From: Lachnospiraceae bacterium
GTDB lineage: Bacteria > Bacillota > Clostridia > Lachnospirales > Lachnospiraceae
Direction: 5' to 3'
DNA length: 27,155 bases
Assembly: GCA_016297945.1 (NCBI GenBank)
Contig: JAEDFR010000024.1
Location: 1-27,155, forward strand
Each line of letters starts with the position of its first letter. Within the stretch, counting starts at the first letter, position 1. This document shows positions 7,729-16,177 of the stretch, in pieces. The notes beneath the pieces were generated by a model, which saw only the letters and a program-made list of their open reading frames with translations, did no database searches and had not been told where the DNA came from. The translations under genes were made by a program, and so were the position numbers.

Positions 7729-9123
7729 TTACTGCTGAATTTCGTTATAATTAACTGCATTCTTATATTTCACACGATAGATTCTGCGAATCGATTCATC
7801 AATCCGTTCTTCTGTAATTTTTCCACTATTTACCGCATCCAAAATGCCGTTATATGCTTTCTGGAAATTGCCGGGTGAGACAAGCATATCACAGCCGGCC
7901 TCAATTGCCATGACAGCGGCATCTGCATGCTTGTAGTGCTGAATTAATGAATTCGTATTCATATAATCCGTCATAATAATACCATCATATTCCAAGTCAT
8001 TCCGCAACATATCTGTAACTACTTCTGAAGATAAACAGGCAGGCACATCTACGGTAATAGGTTTATACGCAATCTGTGAAACCATAATAAATTCCGCTCC
8101 GCCGTTAATGGCATCCTTATAAATCGGATATTCGTTTTTCTCTATTTCTTCCGCTTTCCGTGAAGAAACCGGTCTTGTTCCGGAAGGTAATGAAGTAATA
8201 TCTCCATAGCCGGGAAAATACTGCACACAAACATGCAATCCCTGATCCAGCTCTCCATGAACCGCGTTGCGCACCATTCCTCTGACCTCTTCCGGATCAC
8301 TACCAAACGAATCACCGGATGTATATCCACTTTCCGAATAAGCAATATCAGCAACCGGACCCAAAACAGTATTAAATCCATAACGGTTTAACAAGGTTCC
8401 GATTGCAATTCCGGAAGTATATGCTCCACTGTTATCCTTTGTTTCACCAATTTCTTTTGGTTCACTGATTACAGCTTCTGTCATACCGGATGTTACAAAA
8501 GGACTGTCAGATCCACCATTTTCCTGAATTCCGATAAAAATATTATTGGAAGAAAAAGCTTTTAGGTTAAAGATTAAATCTTTTAACTGCGCTTCACTTT
8601 CCATATTGTTTTCGTCCAGCAAAATGCCGCCAACCGGATAATTATTTAAAACTTCATTCATCTTACTTCCGGCTGCAGTCATATTATTGTCATTTGTAAT
8701 CTGACCGGGCGTTACAAAGAATAATCCCGCAACTTTTTGTTCCAATGTCATATTGGCAATATAGGTATCAATCACAGCATCCAAAGCAGCCAGTTTTTGC
8801 TCTTCTGTCAGTTCCTGCGGTTCTTCTTCGACTGTATCCTCGGAAACTGTCTCAATTTCTTCCTCAACCGGCTCCGGTTCCTGCTCAATTTCCTCAACTG
8901 TAAGCTCAGGTGTTTCAATAACAGCTTCCGTATTTTCAACAACAACCGGCTCTTCTGCAGGCTTACGATGAAACAATTTAAAAATTCCAAATCCGACCGC
9001 GCCAAGCACCAGAATAGCCACCAGAATAACCCCGATCAAAAGAGCATATGCCTGTTGCTGCGCTTTTCTTCGGTTATATTTCCGAAGTTCTTCTTTTGAT
9101 AAATTATATTTATCCTTTTTCAA
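7729..9123 (-). CDS. Membrane-anchored GH3 (NagZ)-like protein, probably degenerate
   Basis: A 464-residue protein with a basic cytosolic N-terminus, one membrane helix (about 25-50), a Glu/Pro/Val-rich linker (55-108) and a glycoside hydrolase family 3 domain outside the membrane (about 115-455). GH3 NagZ enzymes remove N-acetylglucosamine from peptidoglycan or muropeptides. The nucleophile Asp386 (MTDYMN) is kept. The usual KHFPGHG reads QYFPGYG (301-307), the following loop lacks the Asp-x-His acid/base pair, and the substrate-binding DxEGGR region reads QENGGS (200-205). It may therefore be inactive or have another substrate. Translation starts at TTG directly after the TGA of proX, with GGAGG inside proX, so the two are coupled. 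Confidence 0.88.
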   Translation of the reverse strand: MKKDKYNLSKEELRKYNRRKAQQQAYALLIGVILVAILVLGAVGFGIFKLFHRKPAEEPVVVENTEAVIETPELTVEEIEQEPEPVEEEIETVSEDTVEEEPQELTEEQKLAALDAVIDTYIANMTLEQKVAGLFFVTPGQITNDNNMTAAGSKMNEVLNNYPVGGILLDENNMESEAQLKDLIFNLKAFSSNNIFIGIQENGGSDSPFVTSGMTEAVISEPKEIGETKDNSGAYTSGIAIGTLLNRYGFNTVLGPVADIAYSESGYTSGDSFGSDPEEVRGMVRNAVHGELDQGLHVCVQYFPGYGDITSLPSGTRPVSSRKAEEIEKNEYPIYKDAINGGAEFIMVSQIAYKPITVDVPACLSSEVVTDMLRNDLEYDGIIMTDYMNTNSLIQHYKHADAAVMAIEAGCDMLVSPGNFQKAYNGILDAVNSGKITEERIDESIRRIYRVKYKNAVNYNEIQQ

Positions 9124-9681
9124 TCAAGTTTCCTCCTCGCAATAATCCGGCAAATCAACAATAATCGGTTGATGATGAACTGCCGGTAAAAACTTTTCAA
9201 AAACATCCACCGTTTTCATTTTTAAACTGGAAGTATTAACGCATGGATGACATCCAAACACTTCACTTTCCACAACAGGCCTATCCACCAATAGTTGAAC
9301 CTGATTATCCACGTCATTCATCAATCCCATTACGGAAACCGATCCTGGTTTGATGTTTAAATATTTCTCCATATCTTCAGGTGATGCGAACGATAATCTT
9401 GCACTGTTAATCTGTGCAGATAAATCCTTGGTTTTAAAAACTTTTTCCCCCTGCATCATCAGAAGATAAAACTTGGTCTTTTGCCGGTTGCAAAGAAAGA
9501 GATTTTTGCAGATAAAGCAATCAAGAACCGCATCAATTTCCCTGCATGCCTCCATGGTATCAGCCTCTTCGTGATCCGTTCTTTCAAATTCAATTCCCAG
9601 TTCGTCTAACAGATCATAAACTTTTATTTCCTTTTCCAATCTGCCTGATATATCTGTCGGTCTGCCTTTAAATAATTCCAT
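9124..9681 (-). CDS. proX: Prolyl-tRNA editing deacylase (YbaK/ProX family)
   Basis: Hydrolyses alanine (or another wrong amino acid) from mischarged tRNA-Pro in the cytosol, a free-standing homologue of the prolyl-tRNA synthetase editing domain. I place the start at ATG 9681 (185 aa, MELFKGRP), which gives the usual beginning and length of this family. An in-frame ATG at 9744 would add 21 residues of unlike character and would lie almost on the predicted transcription start. Family hallmarks include FERTDHEEA near the start, LCNRQKTKFYLLMM, SARLSFAS, GSVSVMGLMND and GCHPCVNTSSLK. The gene has its own promoter and is followed without a gap by the GH3-like gene. The symbol follows family usage and is unrelated to the ProX of glycine betaine transport. 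Confidence 0.92.
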   Translation of the reverse strand: MELFKGRPTDISGRLEKEIKVYDLLDELGIEFERTDHEEADTMEACREIDAVLDCFICKNLFLCNRQKTKFYLLMMQGEKVFKTKDLSAQINSARLSFASPEDMEKYLNIKPGSVSVMGLMNDVDNQVQLLVDRPVVESEVFGCHPCVNTSSLKMKTVDVFEKFLPAVHHQPIIVDLPDYCEEET

Positions 9682-9752
9682 TGCTGTCACATCATCCTCT
9701 AATGTCAAATTTAGTAATGATTTCCAAAAAATTACATTACCCATTATGCTCT

Positions 9753-9781
9753 ATCATATCACACATTTGAAATTTATGTAA
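9753..9781 (-). promoter_or_regulatory. Promoter of proX and the GH3-like gene
   Basis: The minus strand has TTACAT (9781-9776), 17 bases, TATGAT (9758-9753). Transcription would begin near 9746, giving a 65-base leader before the chosen proX start. Confidence 0.7.
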
Positions 9782-9802
9782 ACTGTAAAATATAGAAATA
9801 AT

Positions 9803-9842
9803 AAAAACAGGTGCCAAACATTTTTGTTTTAGCACCTGTTTT
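9803..9842 (-). terminator. Terminator of the predicted ncRNA
   Basis: AAAACAGGTGC (9804-9814) and GCACCTGTTTT (9832-9842) form a perfect 11-base stem with a 17-base loop. On the minus strand a T run follows. It lies upstream of the proX promoter, so it separates the two transcripts; the stem could also work on the plus strand. Confidence 0.85.
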
Positions 9843-10075
9843 ACAATGTAGGCTTCAAAATACGCCTTCCTTTCCGATCTTCTTCTCTTTCCATCCACTC
9901 ATTTGTGCCGCTGCACGGTAGCAAGTTGATTATTTATCTTTTGTATCTTGCTCTTTCATCCAATGTACTCAATTCAGATCTTGTCTTTAGTTCCTTTAAA
10001 CTGTAATTTCATCAGTAAGGTGGACTGTACCTCTCTTTCATTAGGATATCTATGTGAAAGTTTTATCTTGTGTAT
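9803..10075 (-). ncRNA. Predicted non-coding RNA, about 273 nt, family unknown
   Basis: A perfect consensus promoter starts transcription near 10075 and a strong intrinsic terminator ends it near 9803. In between I find no ORF longer than 17 codons with a proper ribosome binding site, although very short ORFs exist (MKERYSPPY, MKLQFKGTKDKI, MEREEDRKGRRILKPTL). Possible stems in order are CTTTCA/TGAAAG at the 5' end, AGCAAG/CTTGCT (plus-strand 9920-9925 and 9947-9952), GTGC/GCAC (9904-9915) and AGGC/GCCT. The motif ATGAAAGAG or ATGGAAAGAG occurs three times (around 10037, 9955 and 9890), and the 3' third is a purine-rich tract. I compared it by eye with SRP RNA, 6S RNA, tmRNA and RNase P RNA and saw none of their core motifs. 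A dual-function RNA encoding a tiny peptide is possible. Confidence 0.65.
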
Positions 10076-10081
10076 GTGTTT

Positions 10082-10110
10082 ATTATATTTAATTATCTGA
10101 CATTTGTCAA
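10082..10110 (-). promoter_or_regulatory. Perfect consensus sigma-A promoter
   Basis: The minus strand reads TTGACA (10110-10105), exactly 17 bases, TATAAT (10087-10082), identical to the consensus at every position. The DNA just upstream is very A-rich on this strand (10111-10145), like an UP element that binds the RNA polymerase alpha subunit. Such promoters are typical of stable-RNA genes. Confidence 0.88.
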
Positions 10111-10311
10111 CACTGTTTTTTAATTTTCTTAAAATTTTTTTATTTTTCTTTCGTTTTCTTTTTTATGTTGTATATTTCTCTACATTTTCGCATCTTTATC
10201 ATATTATTCATCATTTTTCTGTCTAAAACGTATTTTTCTTATTTATAATCTAATTCTTCTTTCATTTTCTACATAAAATCTCACCCTTTCGGATTTGAAA
10301 TGCAAGTGCAT
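10111..10311. other. AT-rich spacer between ncRNA promoter and lysC terminator
   Basis: About 200 bases, strongly T/C-rich on the plus strand, without an ORF, repeat or hairpin that I could recognise. The part next to the promoter may act as an UP element; I see nothing in the rest. Confidence 0.5.
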
Positions 10312-10344
10312 AAAAAAGTTGCCACAAAATCTGTGGCAACTTTT
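10312..10344 (-). terminator. Terminator of lysC
   Basis: AAAAGTTGCCACA (10314-10326) and TGTGGCAACTTTT (10332-10344) form a perfect 13-base stem with a 5-base loop, followed by T residues on the minus strand. It lies 27 bases after the lysC stop codon. Confidence 0.92.
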
Positions 10345-10370
10345 CTTTCGTACATTTTATTTTTTGTTTC

Positions 10371-11705
10371 TTATTTTTTACTTTTTTCCAGTGCTGTATC
10401 AACAAAAATACTGTAAATCTGTCGAATAGCAGTTTCAAAATCAGCCTCTTTCACACCAATGATAATATTCAACTCAGAAGAACCCTGATCAATCATCTTG
10501 ACATTGATATTGGAATGAGCCAGGGTTGCAAATATTCTGCTGGCCGTTCCTTTGGCCGCTTTCATTCCGCGACCTACAACCGCAATCAGCGCCAAATCCG
10601 ATTCCATTTCAATAGAATCTGGCTCAGCCAGTTTATGAATTCCGGCAAGCACTCGCTGCTCTTTCTCCATAAACTCAGACTGATGCACAATGATTGTCAT
10701 GGTATCAATTCCGGAGGGCATGTGTTCAAATGAAATTCCGTTTTCTTCAAACACCTGTAATACTTTTCTTCCAAAACCAATTTCACCGTTCATCATATCT
10801 TTTTCAATATTTATGGCACAGAAACCTTTTTTTCCTGCAATCCCCGTAATGGTATAAGGCGGTTTCTGACAGGTGCTTTCCACGATCCATGTTCCGGGAT
10901 CTTTGGGTGCATTGGTATTTTTAATATTAATCGGAATACCGGCTTTTCGAACCGGGAAAATGGCGTCTTCATGAAGCACACTGGCGCCCATATAAGACAA
11001 CTCTCTTAGTTCGCGATAGGTAACTGTGTTGATGGGTTTCGGATTGTCCACGATACGCGGATCCGCAATCAGACAACCGGAAACGTCTGTCCAGTTTTCA
11101 TAAATATCTGCCTTTACAGCTCTTGCTACAATCGAACCGGTAATATCGGAACCGCCTCTTGAAAAAGTCTTAACAGTTCCGTCTTCTTTTGCACCAAAGA
11201 AACCGGGAATAACAGCTCTTTCTACATTTTTTAATCTCTGGGACAAAATTTCATCCGTTTTATCAGCCATAAATTCACCATTTTCATCAAAGAAAATAAC
11301 TTCAGCCGGATTGATAAATTCATATCCGAGATAATTTGCCATAATAATACCGTTTAAGTATTCACCACGGCTTGCTGCATAATCACTGCCAGCCTTATTT
11401 TTGAACTGCTTTGCGATTTCCTCAAATTCAGCATCCAGAGATAAATTCAGACATAAGCCGTCGATAATCTCCTGATAACGGTTTTTAATCTGCGCAAGCG
11501 CCTTTGAAAAATCATTGCCAGCCTCTGCATACGCATAGGTAGCATACAGCATGTCCGTCACTTTCGTATCTTTGGAATTACGTTTACCCGGTGCAGAAGG
11601 CACTACAAATTTTCGGTCAGCATCTGCATGAATGATTTCGCCGACTTTTTTAAATTGTGCTGCACTTGCCAATGAACTACCACCGAACTTTACTACTTTT
11701 TTCAT
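10371..11705 (-). CDS. lysC: Aspartate kinase
   Basis: Phosphorylates L-aspartate with ATP, the first step towards lysine, threonine, methionine and diaminopimelate. The protein has 444 residues. The kinase domain (about 1-280) starts with the signature KFGGSSLA and contains FSRGGSDITG and NWTDVSG, which bind ATP and aspartate. Two ACT domains (about 290-440; SFEHMPSGIDTMTIIV and NINVKMIDQGSSELNIIIGV) should allow feedback by an end product. The ATG has GAGGAGA about 9 bases upstream. Homoserine dehydrogenase lies upstream on the same strand with a 251-base gap. I looked in that gap for a lysine riboswitch or T-box and recognised none, so the end product sensed is not clear from the DNA. Confidence 0.95.
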   Translation of the reverse strand: MKKVVKFGGSSLASAAQFKKVGEIIHADADRKFVVPSAPGKRNSKDTKVTDMLYATYAYAEAGNDFSKALAQIKNRYQEIIDGLCLNLSLDAEFEEIAKQFKNKAGSDYAASRGEYLNGIIMANYLGYEFINPAEVIFFDENGEFMADKTDEILSQRLKNVERAVIPGFFGAKEDGTVKTFSRGGSDITGSIVARAVKADIYENWTDVSGCLIADPRIVDNPKPINTVTYRELRELSYMGASVLHEDAIFPVRKAGIPINIKNTNAPKDPGTWIVESTCQKPPYTITGIAGKKGFCAINIEKDMMNGEIGFGRKVLQVFEENGISFEHMPSGIDTMTIIVHQSEFMEKEQRVLAGIHKLAEPDSIEMESDLALIAVVGRGMKAAKGTASRIFATLAHSNINVKMIDQGSSELNIIIGVKEADFETAIRQIYSIFVDTALEKSKK

Positions 11706-11956
11706 CTTCCAATCTCCTCATAAACTGTATACAGAATTAGGTGTTTACGAAATGCCATAAAAATGAATACAGCATCTTTCAAATTCACAAAGACGGTTAA
11801 CACCAAAAACGCCTTTATGAATACTTAATATAAATAATGTATATGACAATCCATATAATTATCTGGTTTCAAAAGAAGTTTTGCCCTTGTTACTATATAA
11901 TTCGTTTTTAGCAAATCACATTTTTGATACTTACATCATATATTTATCTACAAATC
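11706..11956. other. Spacer between hom and lysC
   Basis: A 251-base AT-rich gap. I see no terminator after hom, no clear promoter with both boxes, and none of the conserved parts of lysine riboswitches or T-box leaders. It may be a long leader or simply an operon spacer. Confidence 0.4.
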
Positions 11957-13159
11957 CTATGAATCTATTCGAATCATATTCACAACATCAAATGCTGACG
12001 CAATATCCTGATAAGAGCGTTCTGTCATAACATCTGTAACAAATGCAACCTCACCGTCACAAACAGGTTCCAGCATCTGTACATGACCGAATGCAACCTT
12101 AACAGCTTCTTCATTCGCATTTGCAATTCGTACAAAGAAACGTCTTTTGGCATCCGAAAGATCAGACAGTTCCAGTTTTTCCGGTTTCCAGGTTCCTTTG
12201 ATTGTCTTTCCGGGATTCATTGCACATTCAATCACATCGGAAACAACAGCACTTGCGGTCGGCAGCTTTCCGGCACCGGCTCCATAAAACATACTGTCGC
12301 CAAGCGTATTGCCGGTTACTAAAATAGCATTCATAACATCACTGACATTATAAAGAGGACTCTCTTTTGTCAATACAAAAGGTGCTACCATGGCAAAATA
12401 TTTGCCATCTTCATATCTGCTCATTCCAAGCAATTTGATAGTTGCTTTCAACTGTTTCATATATTTAAAATCATCAATGGCAATCTTGGTAATACCCTCA
12501 GTCGGAACATCTTTATAAAAAACAGTGTTACCAAAAGCTAACGAAGAAAGGATTGCAATCTTACGCTGTACATCATATCCTTCAATATCCGCTTCGGGAT
12601 CTGCCTCTGCATATCCTAAAGCCTGCGCATCCTTTAATACTGTTTCAAAATCCGCACCTTCCTGTTCCATTTTTGTCAAAATGTAATTGGTTGTTCCATT
12701 GATAATACCTTTTAATGCAACAACCTGTTCCTGTAAAAGACAGGTCTGTAAAGGTCTGATAATCGGAATTCCACCACCACAGCTTGCCTCAAACAAATAA
12801 CTGCAATGATTTTCCTTTGCAAGTGCCAGTAATTCCGGTCCATACTCTGCAACAAGTGCTTTGTTGGAAGTACAAACACTCTTTCCTTTGGATAAAGCTG
12901 TCTTTGTAAACTGATATGCAGCTCCAATTCCTCCCATTGCTTCACACACAATTGTAACTTCCGGATCGTCCATGATAACATTGACATCATGCACAATCAT
13001 ATCTTCGTAAGGATCTCCTGGAAATTCTCTTAAATCCAAAATATATTTTACATCAACCTCATCACCCACTCTTTGATTGATGAGTTCCTGATTTGTTTTG
13101 ATTACTTCTACAATACCACTTCCTACAGTACCATATCCTAACACTGCTACTTTTGCCAT
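11957..13159 (-). CDS. hom: Homoserine dehydrogenase
   Basis: Reduces aspartate semialdehyde to homoserine with NAD(P)H, the branch towards threonine and methionine. The 400 residues start with the Rossmann motif GYGTVGSG. SNKALVAEYG, GGGIPIIRPL and INGTTNYILTKM are typical of the enzyme, as is the signature AEADPEADIEGYDVQRK, which carries the catalytic lysine. The C-terminal part (about 320-400) has ACT-like character (RRFFVRIANANEEAVKVAFG), as in many Firmicutes enzymes. The ATG lies 4 bases after the stop of the ACT-domain regulator gene, and the AAGGAG ribosome binding site overlaps that stop, so translation is coupled. A feedback role of the neighbouring ACT protein is plausible but inferred. 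Confidence 0.95.
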   Translation of the reverse strand: MAKVAVLGYGTVGSGIVEVIKTNQELINQRVGDEVDVKYILDLREFPGDPYEDMIVHDVNVIMDDPEVTIVCEAMGGIGAAYQFTKTALSKGKSVCTSNKALVAEYGPELLALAKENHCSYLFEASCGGGIPIIRPLQTCLLQEQVVALKGIINGTTNYILTKMEQEGADFETVLKDAQALGYAEADPEADIEGYDVQRKIAILSSLAFGNTVFYKDVPTEGITKIAIDDFKYMKQLKATIKLLGMSRYEDGKYFAMVAPFVLTKESPLYNVSDVMNAILVTGNTLGDSMFYGAGAGKLPTASAVVSDVIECAMNPGKTIKGTWKPEKLELSDLSDAKRRFFVRIANANEEAVKVAFGHVQMLEPVCDGEVAFVTDVMTERSYQDIASAFDVVNMIRIDS

Positions 13160-13163
13160 TTCT

Positions 13164-13607
13164 CTACTCCTTAGCTATCATTTTAACGTAGTGTACACCC
13201 TTTTGTGATTCCATCTCTTCGACGACCTCAGACAATCTGTCCTTATTTTGCAGCATGGTAATACTGATGGTTACCGATGCCACACCATTAATCGGAATAC
13301 TCTGATGAATTGTCAAAATATTGGCGCCGTATCCGGCAACCACTTTCAAAAGATCCGATAACAGTCCCGGTTCATCATCCATCTGAACCGTAAGGGTAAA
13401 CGTCGTACCTTCGGAACTTTCATGAAACGGAAAAATATCTTCTTTATATTTATAAAAAGAACTGCGGCTAATCCCAACCGCCTCCGTCGCATCCTGTACC
13501 GATTCTGCCTTGCCCATTTCCAGCATTCGTTTTGCTTCCACAACTTTTAACAATACCTCAGGCAATGCTTTTGATCTGACCACAAAATATTTTGGTAATT
13601 CAGCCAT
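13164..13607 (-). CDS. ACT domain-containing regulatory protein (PheB/UPF0735-like)
   Basis: A 147-residue protein with a short helical N-terminus, a helix-turn-helix-like segment (about 36-58, VQDATEAVGISRSSFYKYKE) and an amino-acid-binding ACT domain (about 68-147, MDDEPGLLSDLLKVVAGYGANI). It resembles the PheB/UPF0735 family that commonly stands next to homoserine dehydrogenase in Clostridia and Bacilli. It probably senses an amino acid such as threonine, but whether it acts on DNA or on the neighbouring enzyme is not known to me. I chose ATG 13607, which has GGAGG 9 bases upstream, over an upstream start that would add 15 residues. It is co-transcribed with hom. Confidence 0.9.
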   Translation of the reverse strand: MAELPKYFVVRSKALPEVLLKVVEAKRMLEMGKAESVQDATEAVGISRSSFYKYKEDIFPFHESSEGTTFTLTVQMDDEPGLLSDLLKVVAGYGANILTIHQSIPINGVASVTISITMLQNKDRLSEVVEEMESQKGVHYVKMIAKE

Positions 13608-13700
13608 AAATAAACGCCTCCTATAAACATCCAATCTTCCACATACGGACATTTTTGCGTTTGTCTTTCTCTCATGGACACTTGTTCGTCACCGAAAGAT

Positions 13701-13729
13701 ATTCTAGCACAATAAACAAATACAGGCAA
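13701..13729 (-). promoter_or_regulatory. Promoter of the ACT protein-hom operon
   Basis: The minus strand has TTGCCT (13729-13724), 17 bases, TAGAAT (13706-13701), a good sigma-A promoter. Transcription would start near 13694, about 85 bases before the ACT-protein start codon. Confidence 0.75.
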
Positions 13730-13934
13730 GCATTTCTGTTGATTTTTTATAAGAACAATTGGGGAATTTTGTTTAGATATGGCATTTGTTATTTTTTGCC
13801 GTAAGAAAGCAGGAGAAATATTGTTTATTTTCGTGCGGGACTAACGTTGATAAGTTCATCTAAGTATTCCGAGGATATATTTTTATACACGGACGCACAT
13901 GGTGCATAACGGACATCCTGTCCGAATAACCAAC
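13730..13934. other. Spacer between the amidase gene and the hom promoter
   Basis: No gene seen. Ten bases after the amidase stop on the minus strand is a hairpin CGGACA/TGTCCG (13910-13924), next to a smaller one GCAC/GTGC (13895-13905). Neither is followed by a T run, so they are weak terminators at best. Confidence 0.4.
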
Positions 13935-14693
13935 CTAATCCAGCGCACCACTGATGATGCCTTTTACCAAAAACAGTGCAACTGTCTTTTGATAGGTGTC
14001 GTCATATAAATTTTTCTTTTCCTCTGCATTGGAAAGATATCCTGTTTCAATCAAGATCGCCGGCATCTTTGTTTCCCGCAACACATGAAAATTATCGGTT
14101 TTAATTCCACGGACAATGATTTTATCTTCCAAAGCAACCGTATCAATGATTGACTGTGCATAGTTTTTTCCCTGTTCGCTTCCTTCCCAGTAATAGCATT
14201 CCAATCCGCTGACAGATGCATCATCTTCACAGTAGTTACAATGTACACTGATAAAATAATCAGCTTCTTCATGTTCATTGGCAAAAGCCGATCTTTTATC
14301 TAATGCCAACGTTTCATCTCCGTCTCTGGTTAACAATACGCTTACTCCGCAGTATGAAAGCATATCCTTCATTTTTAGAACGATATCCATATTGAGATCC
14401 TTTTCCCAATAGCTTTCATCTCCGGTCCCAACATCATTTCCCCCATGTCCTGCATCTAAAATAATGGTCAGTTCTTTCTGTTCCATCATTTCCTTTAGGT
14501 CTATAAGCATCTGCATATCATCGTCCGATGCTACCATAGTCTCCTCTACGGAAGGTTTCTGAATGAGTTTAACCAGTCCAACGATTCCTAATACAACCAA
14601 ACTAATAAAGCCAATAAATAAAACCGCAAATGCGATTCTTTGATGTAGTATTCTTTTCTGCAATTGTTTTCTTTCTGTAAAGCGGTTACTCAT
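13935..14693 (-). CDS. N-acetylmuramoyl-L-alanine amidase (Amidase_3), membrane-anchored
   Basis: A zinc amidase that cuts the bond between N-acetylmuramic acid and L-alanine in peptidoglycan. Of 252 residues, 1-20 are basic and cytosolic, 21-43 are a membrane helix, and the Amidase_3 domain covers about 75-250 outside the cell. Zinc and catalytic residues are visible: His83 (DAGHGG), Glu97 (WEKDL), His151 (SVHCN) and catalytic Glu216 (LIETGYLSN). No SPOR, SH3 or LysM wall-binding domain is present. It could equally be a CwlD-like sporulation enzyme, since CwlD belongs to the same family and is also N-terminally anchored; the sequence does not decide. It is transcribed away from glyA's terminator. 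Confidence 0.92.
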   Translation of the reverse strand: MSNRFTERKQLQKRILHQRIAFAVLFIGFISLVVLGIVGLVKLIQKPSVEETMVASDDDMQMLIDLKEMMEQKELTIILDAGHGGNDVGTGDESYWEKDLNMDIVLKMKDMLSYCGVSVLLTRDGDETLALDKRSAFANEHEEADYFISVHCNYCEDDASVSGLECYYWEGSEQGKNYAQSIIDTVALEDKIIVRGIKTDNFHVLRETKMPAILIETGYLSNAEEKKNLYDDTYQKTVALFLVKGIISGALD

Positions 14694-14788
14694 CTTTCGT
14701 TATGCTCCATTTAAACTACTTCAATTTTCACATCATCATATTTTGTTATAAAAAAATCATACCGAATTTAACAGTCTTATTTTCCATG

Positions 14789-14825
14789 AAAAAAAAGAGA
14801 CTGTCAATCCATCTGGCAGTCTCTT
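14789..14825 (-). terminator. Terminator of glyA
   Basis: AAGAGACTG (14795-14803) and CAGTCTCTT (14817-14825) form a 9-base stem and the minus strand continues with a run of eight T residues. It lies about 30 bases after the glyA stop codon. Confidence 0.9.
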
Positions 14826-14856
14826 AAACAAAATGAAATTACATCTTAATAAAACA

Positions 14857-16095
14857 TTAAATTAACGGATATTTCTCTGTCAATTTCTGTACAATCGCTC
14901 TGGCTTCCGGAACTTTTTCCTCGCCGCCTTTTACAACAAGCGCAATCGCTTCAGCGATCTGATCCATATCCTCGGTATTCATACCACGGGATGTAACAGC
15001 CGGTGTTCCAAGACGGATACCGCTTGTTACAAACGGAGATTTGGGATCATTGGGAATTGTATTTTTATTCGCTGTGATATGGGCATCATCCAATAATTTC
15101 TCTACAGCTTTACCGGTCAAATCAAAAGGTGTCAGATCCATGAGCATCAGATGATTGTCTGTACCGCCGGAAACAATTTTTATTCCACGGTCCATAAGAC
15201 CTTTGCAAAGAGCCTGTGCATTATCGGCAATACCTTTCTGATAAGCTTTGAATTCATCACTTAATGCCTCTTTAAAGCAGACTGCCTTTGCAGCAATCAC
15301 ATGCATCAAAGGTCCACCCTGAATACCGGGGAATACTGCTTTGTTGAAATTGTATTTCTTCGCAACTTCTTCACTTGATAAAATCAAACCACCTCTGGGT
15401 CCTCTCAATGTCTTATGCGTTGTTGTGGTTGTAACATCTGCATAAGGAATCGGTGACGGATGAAGTCCTGCTGCCACCAGACCGGCAATATGTGCCATAT
15501 CAACCATTAATACTGCACCAACTTCATCGGCAATTTCACGGAATTTCTTAAAATCAATGGTACGTGCATAAGCAGAAGCGCCCGCAATAATCATTTTCGG
15601 TTTGCACTCCAATGCAATTTCTCTCAATTTATCATAATCAATAAAGCCTTCATCATTGACGCCATAAGGAACAATATTGAAATAAGAACCGGAAATATTG
15701 GCCGGTGAACCATGTGTCAGATGTCCGCCATGATCCAAATTCATACCCATAATGGTATCTCCGGGCTGGCAAATTGCAAACTGAACAGCTAAGTTAGCCT
15801 GTGCTCCTGAATGAGGCTGAACATTGGCATATTCGCAACCGAATAATTCTTTTGCTCTTTCAATTGCTAAAGTTTCTACAACGTCTACGCACTGGCATCC
15901 ACCGTAATATCTTTTTCCCGGATAACCCTCTGCATATTTATTGGTAAGTGGGCTTCCCATTGCTGCCATAACTGCTTTACTTACCCAGTTTTCGGAAGCA
16001 ATTAATTCAATATGGCTGTTCTGTCTTTCCTGCTCGTCCACAATTGCCTGTGCAATTTCAGGATCTACATTTCTTACTTCGTCTAATGAATACAT
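14857..16095 (-). CDS. glyA: Serine hydroxymethyltransferase
   Basis: A cytosolic PLP enzyme that converts serine and tetrahydrofolate to glycine and 5,10-methylene-tetrahydrofolate, the main source of one-carbon units. With 412 residues it has the normal bacterial length. ELIASENWVS, YAEGYPGKRYYGG and HSGAQAN near the N-terminus are hallmarks, and the PLP-binding Lys228 sits in TTTTTHKTLRGPRGG. The ATG has GGAGG 9 bases upstream. The gene is monocistronic, with its own promoter and terminator. I saw no glycine or tetrahydrofolate riboswitch in the short leader, only a small hairpin AAACAT/ATGTTT. Confidence 0.97.
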   Translation of the reverse strand: MYSLDEVRNVDPEIAQAIVDEQERQNSHIELIASENWVSKAVMAAMGSPLTNKYAEGYPGKRYYGGCQCVDVVETLAIERAKELFGCEYANVQPHSGAQANLAVQFAICQPGDTIMGMNLDHGGHLTHGSPANISGSYFNIVPYGVNDEGFIDYDKLREIALECKPKMIIAGASAYARTIDFKKFREIADEVGAVLMVDMAHIAGLVAAGLHPSPIPYADVTTTTTHKTLRGPRGGLILSSEEVAKKYNFNKAVFPGIQGGPLMHVIAAKAVCFKEALSDEFKAYQKGIADNAQALCKGLMDRGIKIVSGGTDNHLMLMDLTPFDLTGKAVEKLLDDAHITANKNTIPNDPKSPFVTSGIRLGTPAVTSRGMNTEDMDQIAEAIALVVKGGEEKVPEARAIVQKLTEKYPLI

Positions 16096-16177
16096 TTATA
16101 ATCCTCCTGCTCCTTTTTTACGCTGATAAAACATCAACATGTTTCATTCTTTTGCATTTTCTTTGCATTTGAGATGA

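Noticed and set aside
9803..10075. Short ORFs inside the predicted ncRNA
   Set aside because: They are 9 to 17 codons and lack properly spaced ribosome binding sites. I kept the RNA call but mention the peptides.
11706..11956. Lysine riboswitch or T-box upstream of lysC
   Set aside because: The region is short, and none of the conserved elements of either class could be found on the minus strand.
12712..12996. Alternative 94-codon frame within hom
   Set aside because: Hom is intact with all its motifs; this is a shadow in another frame.
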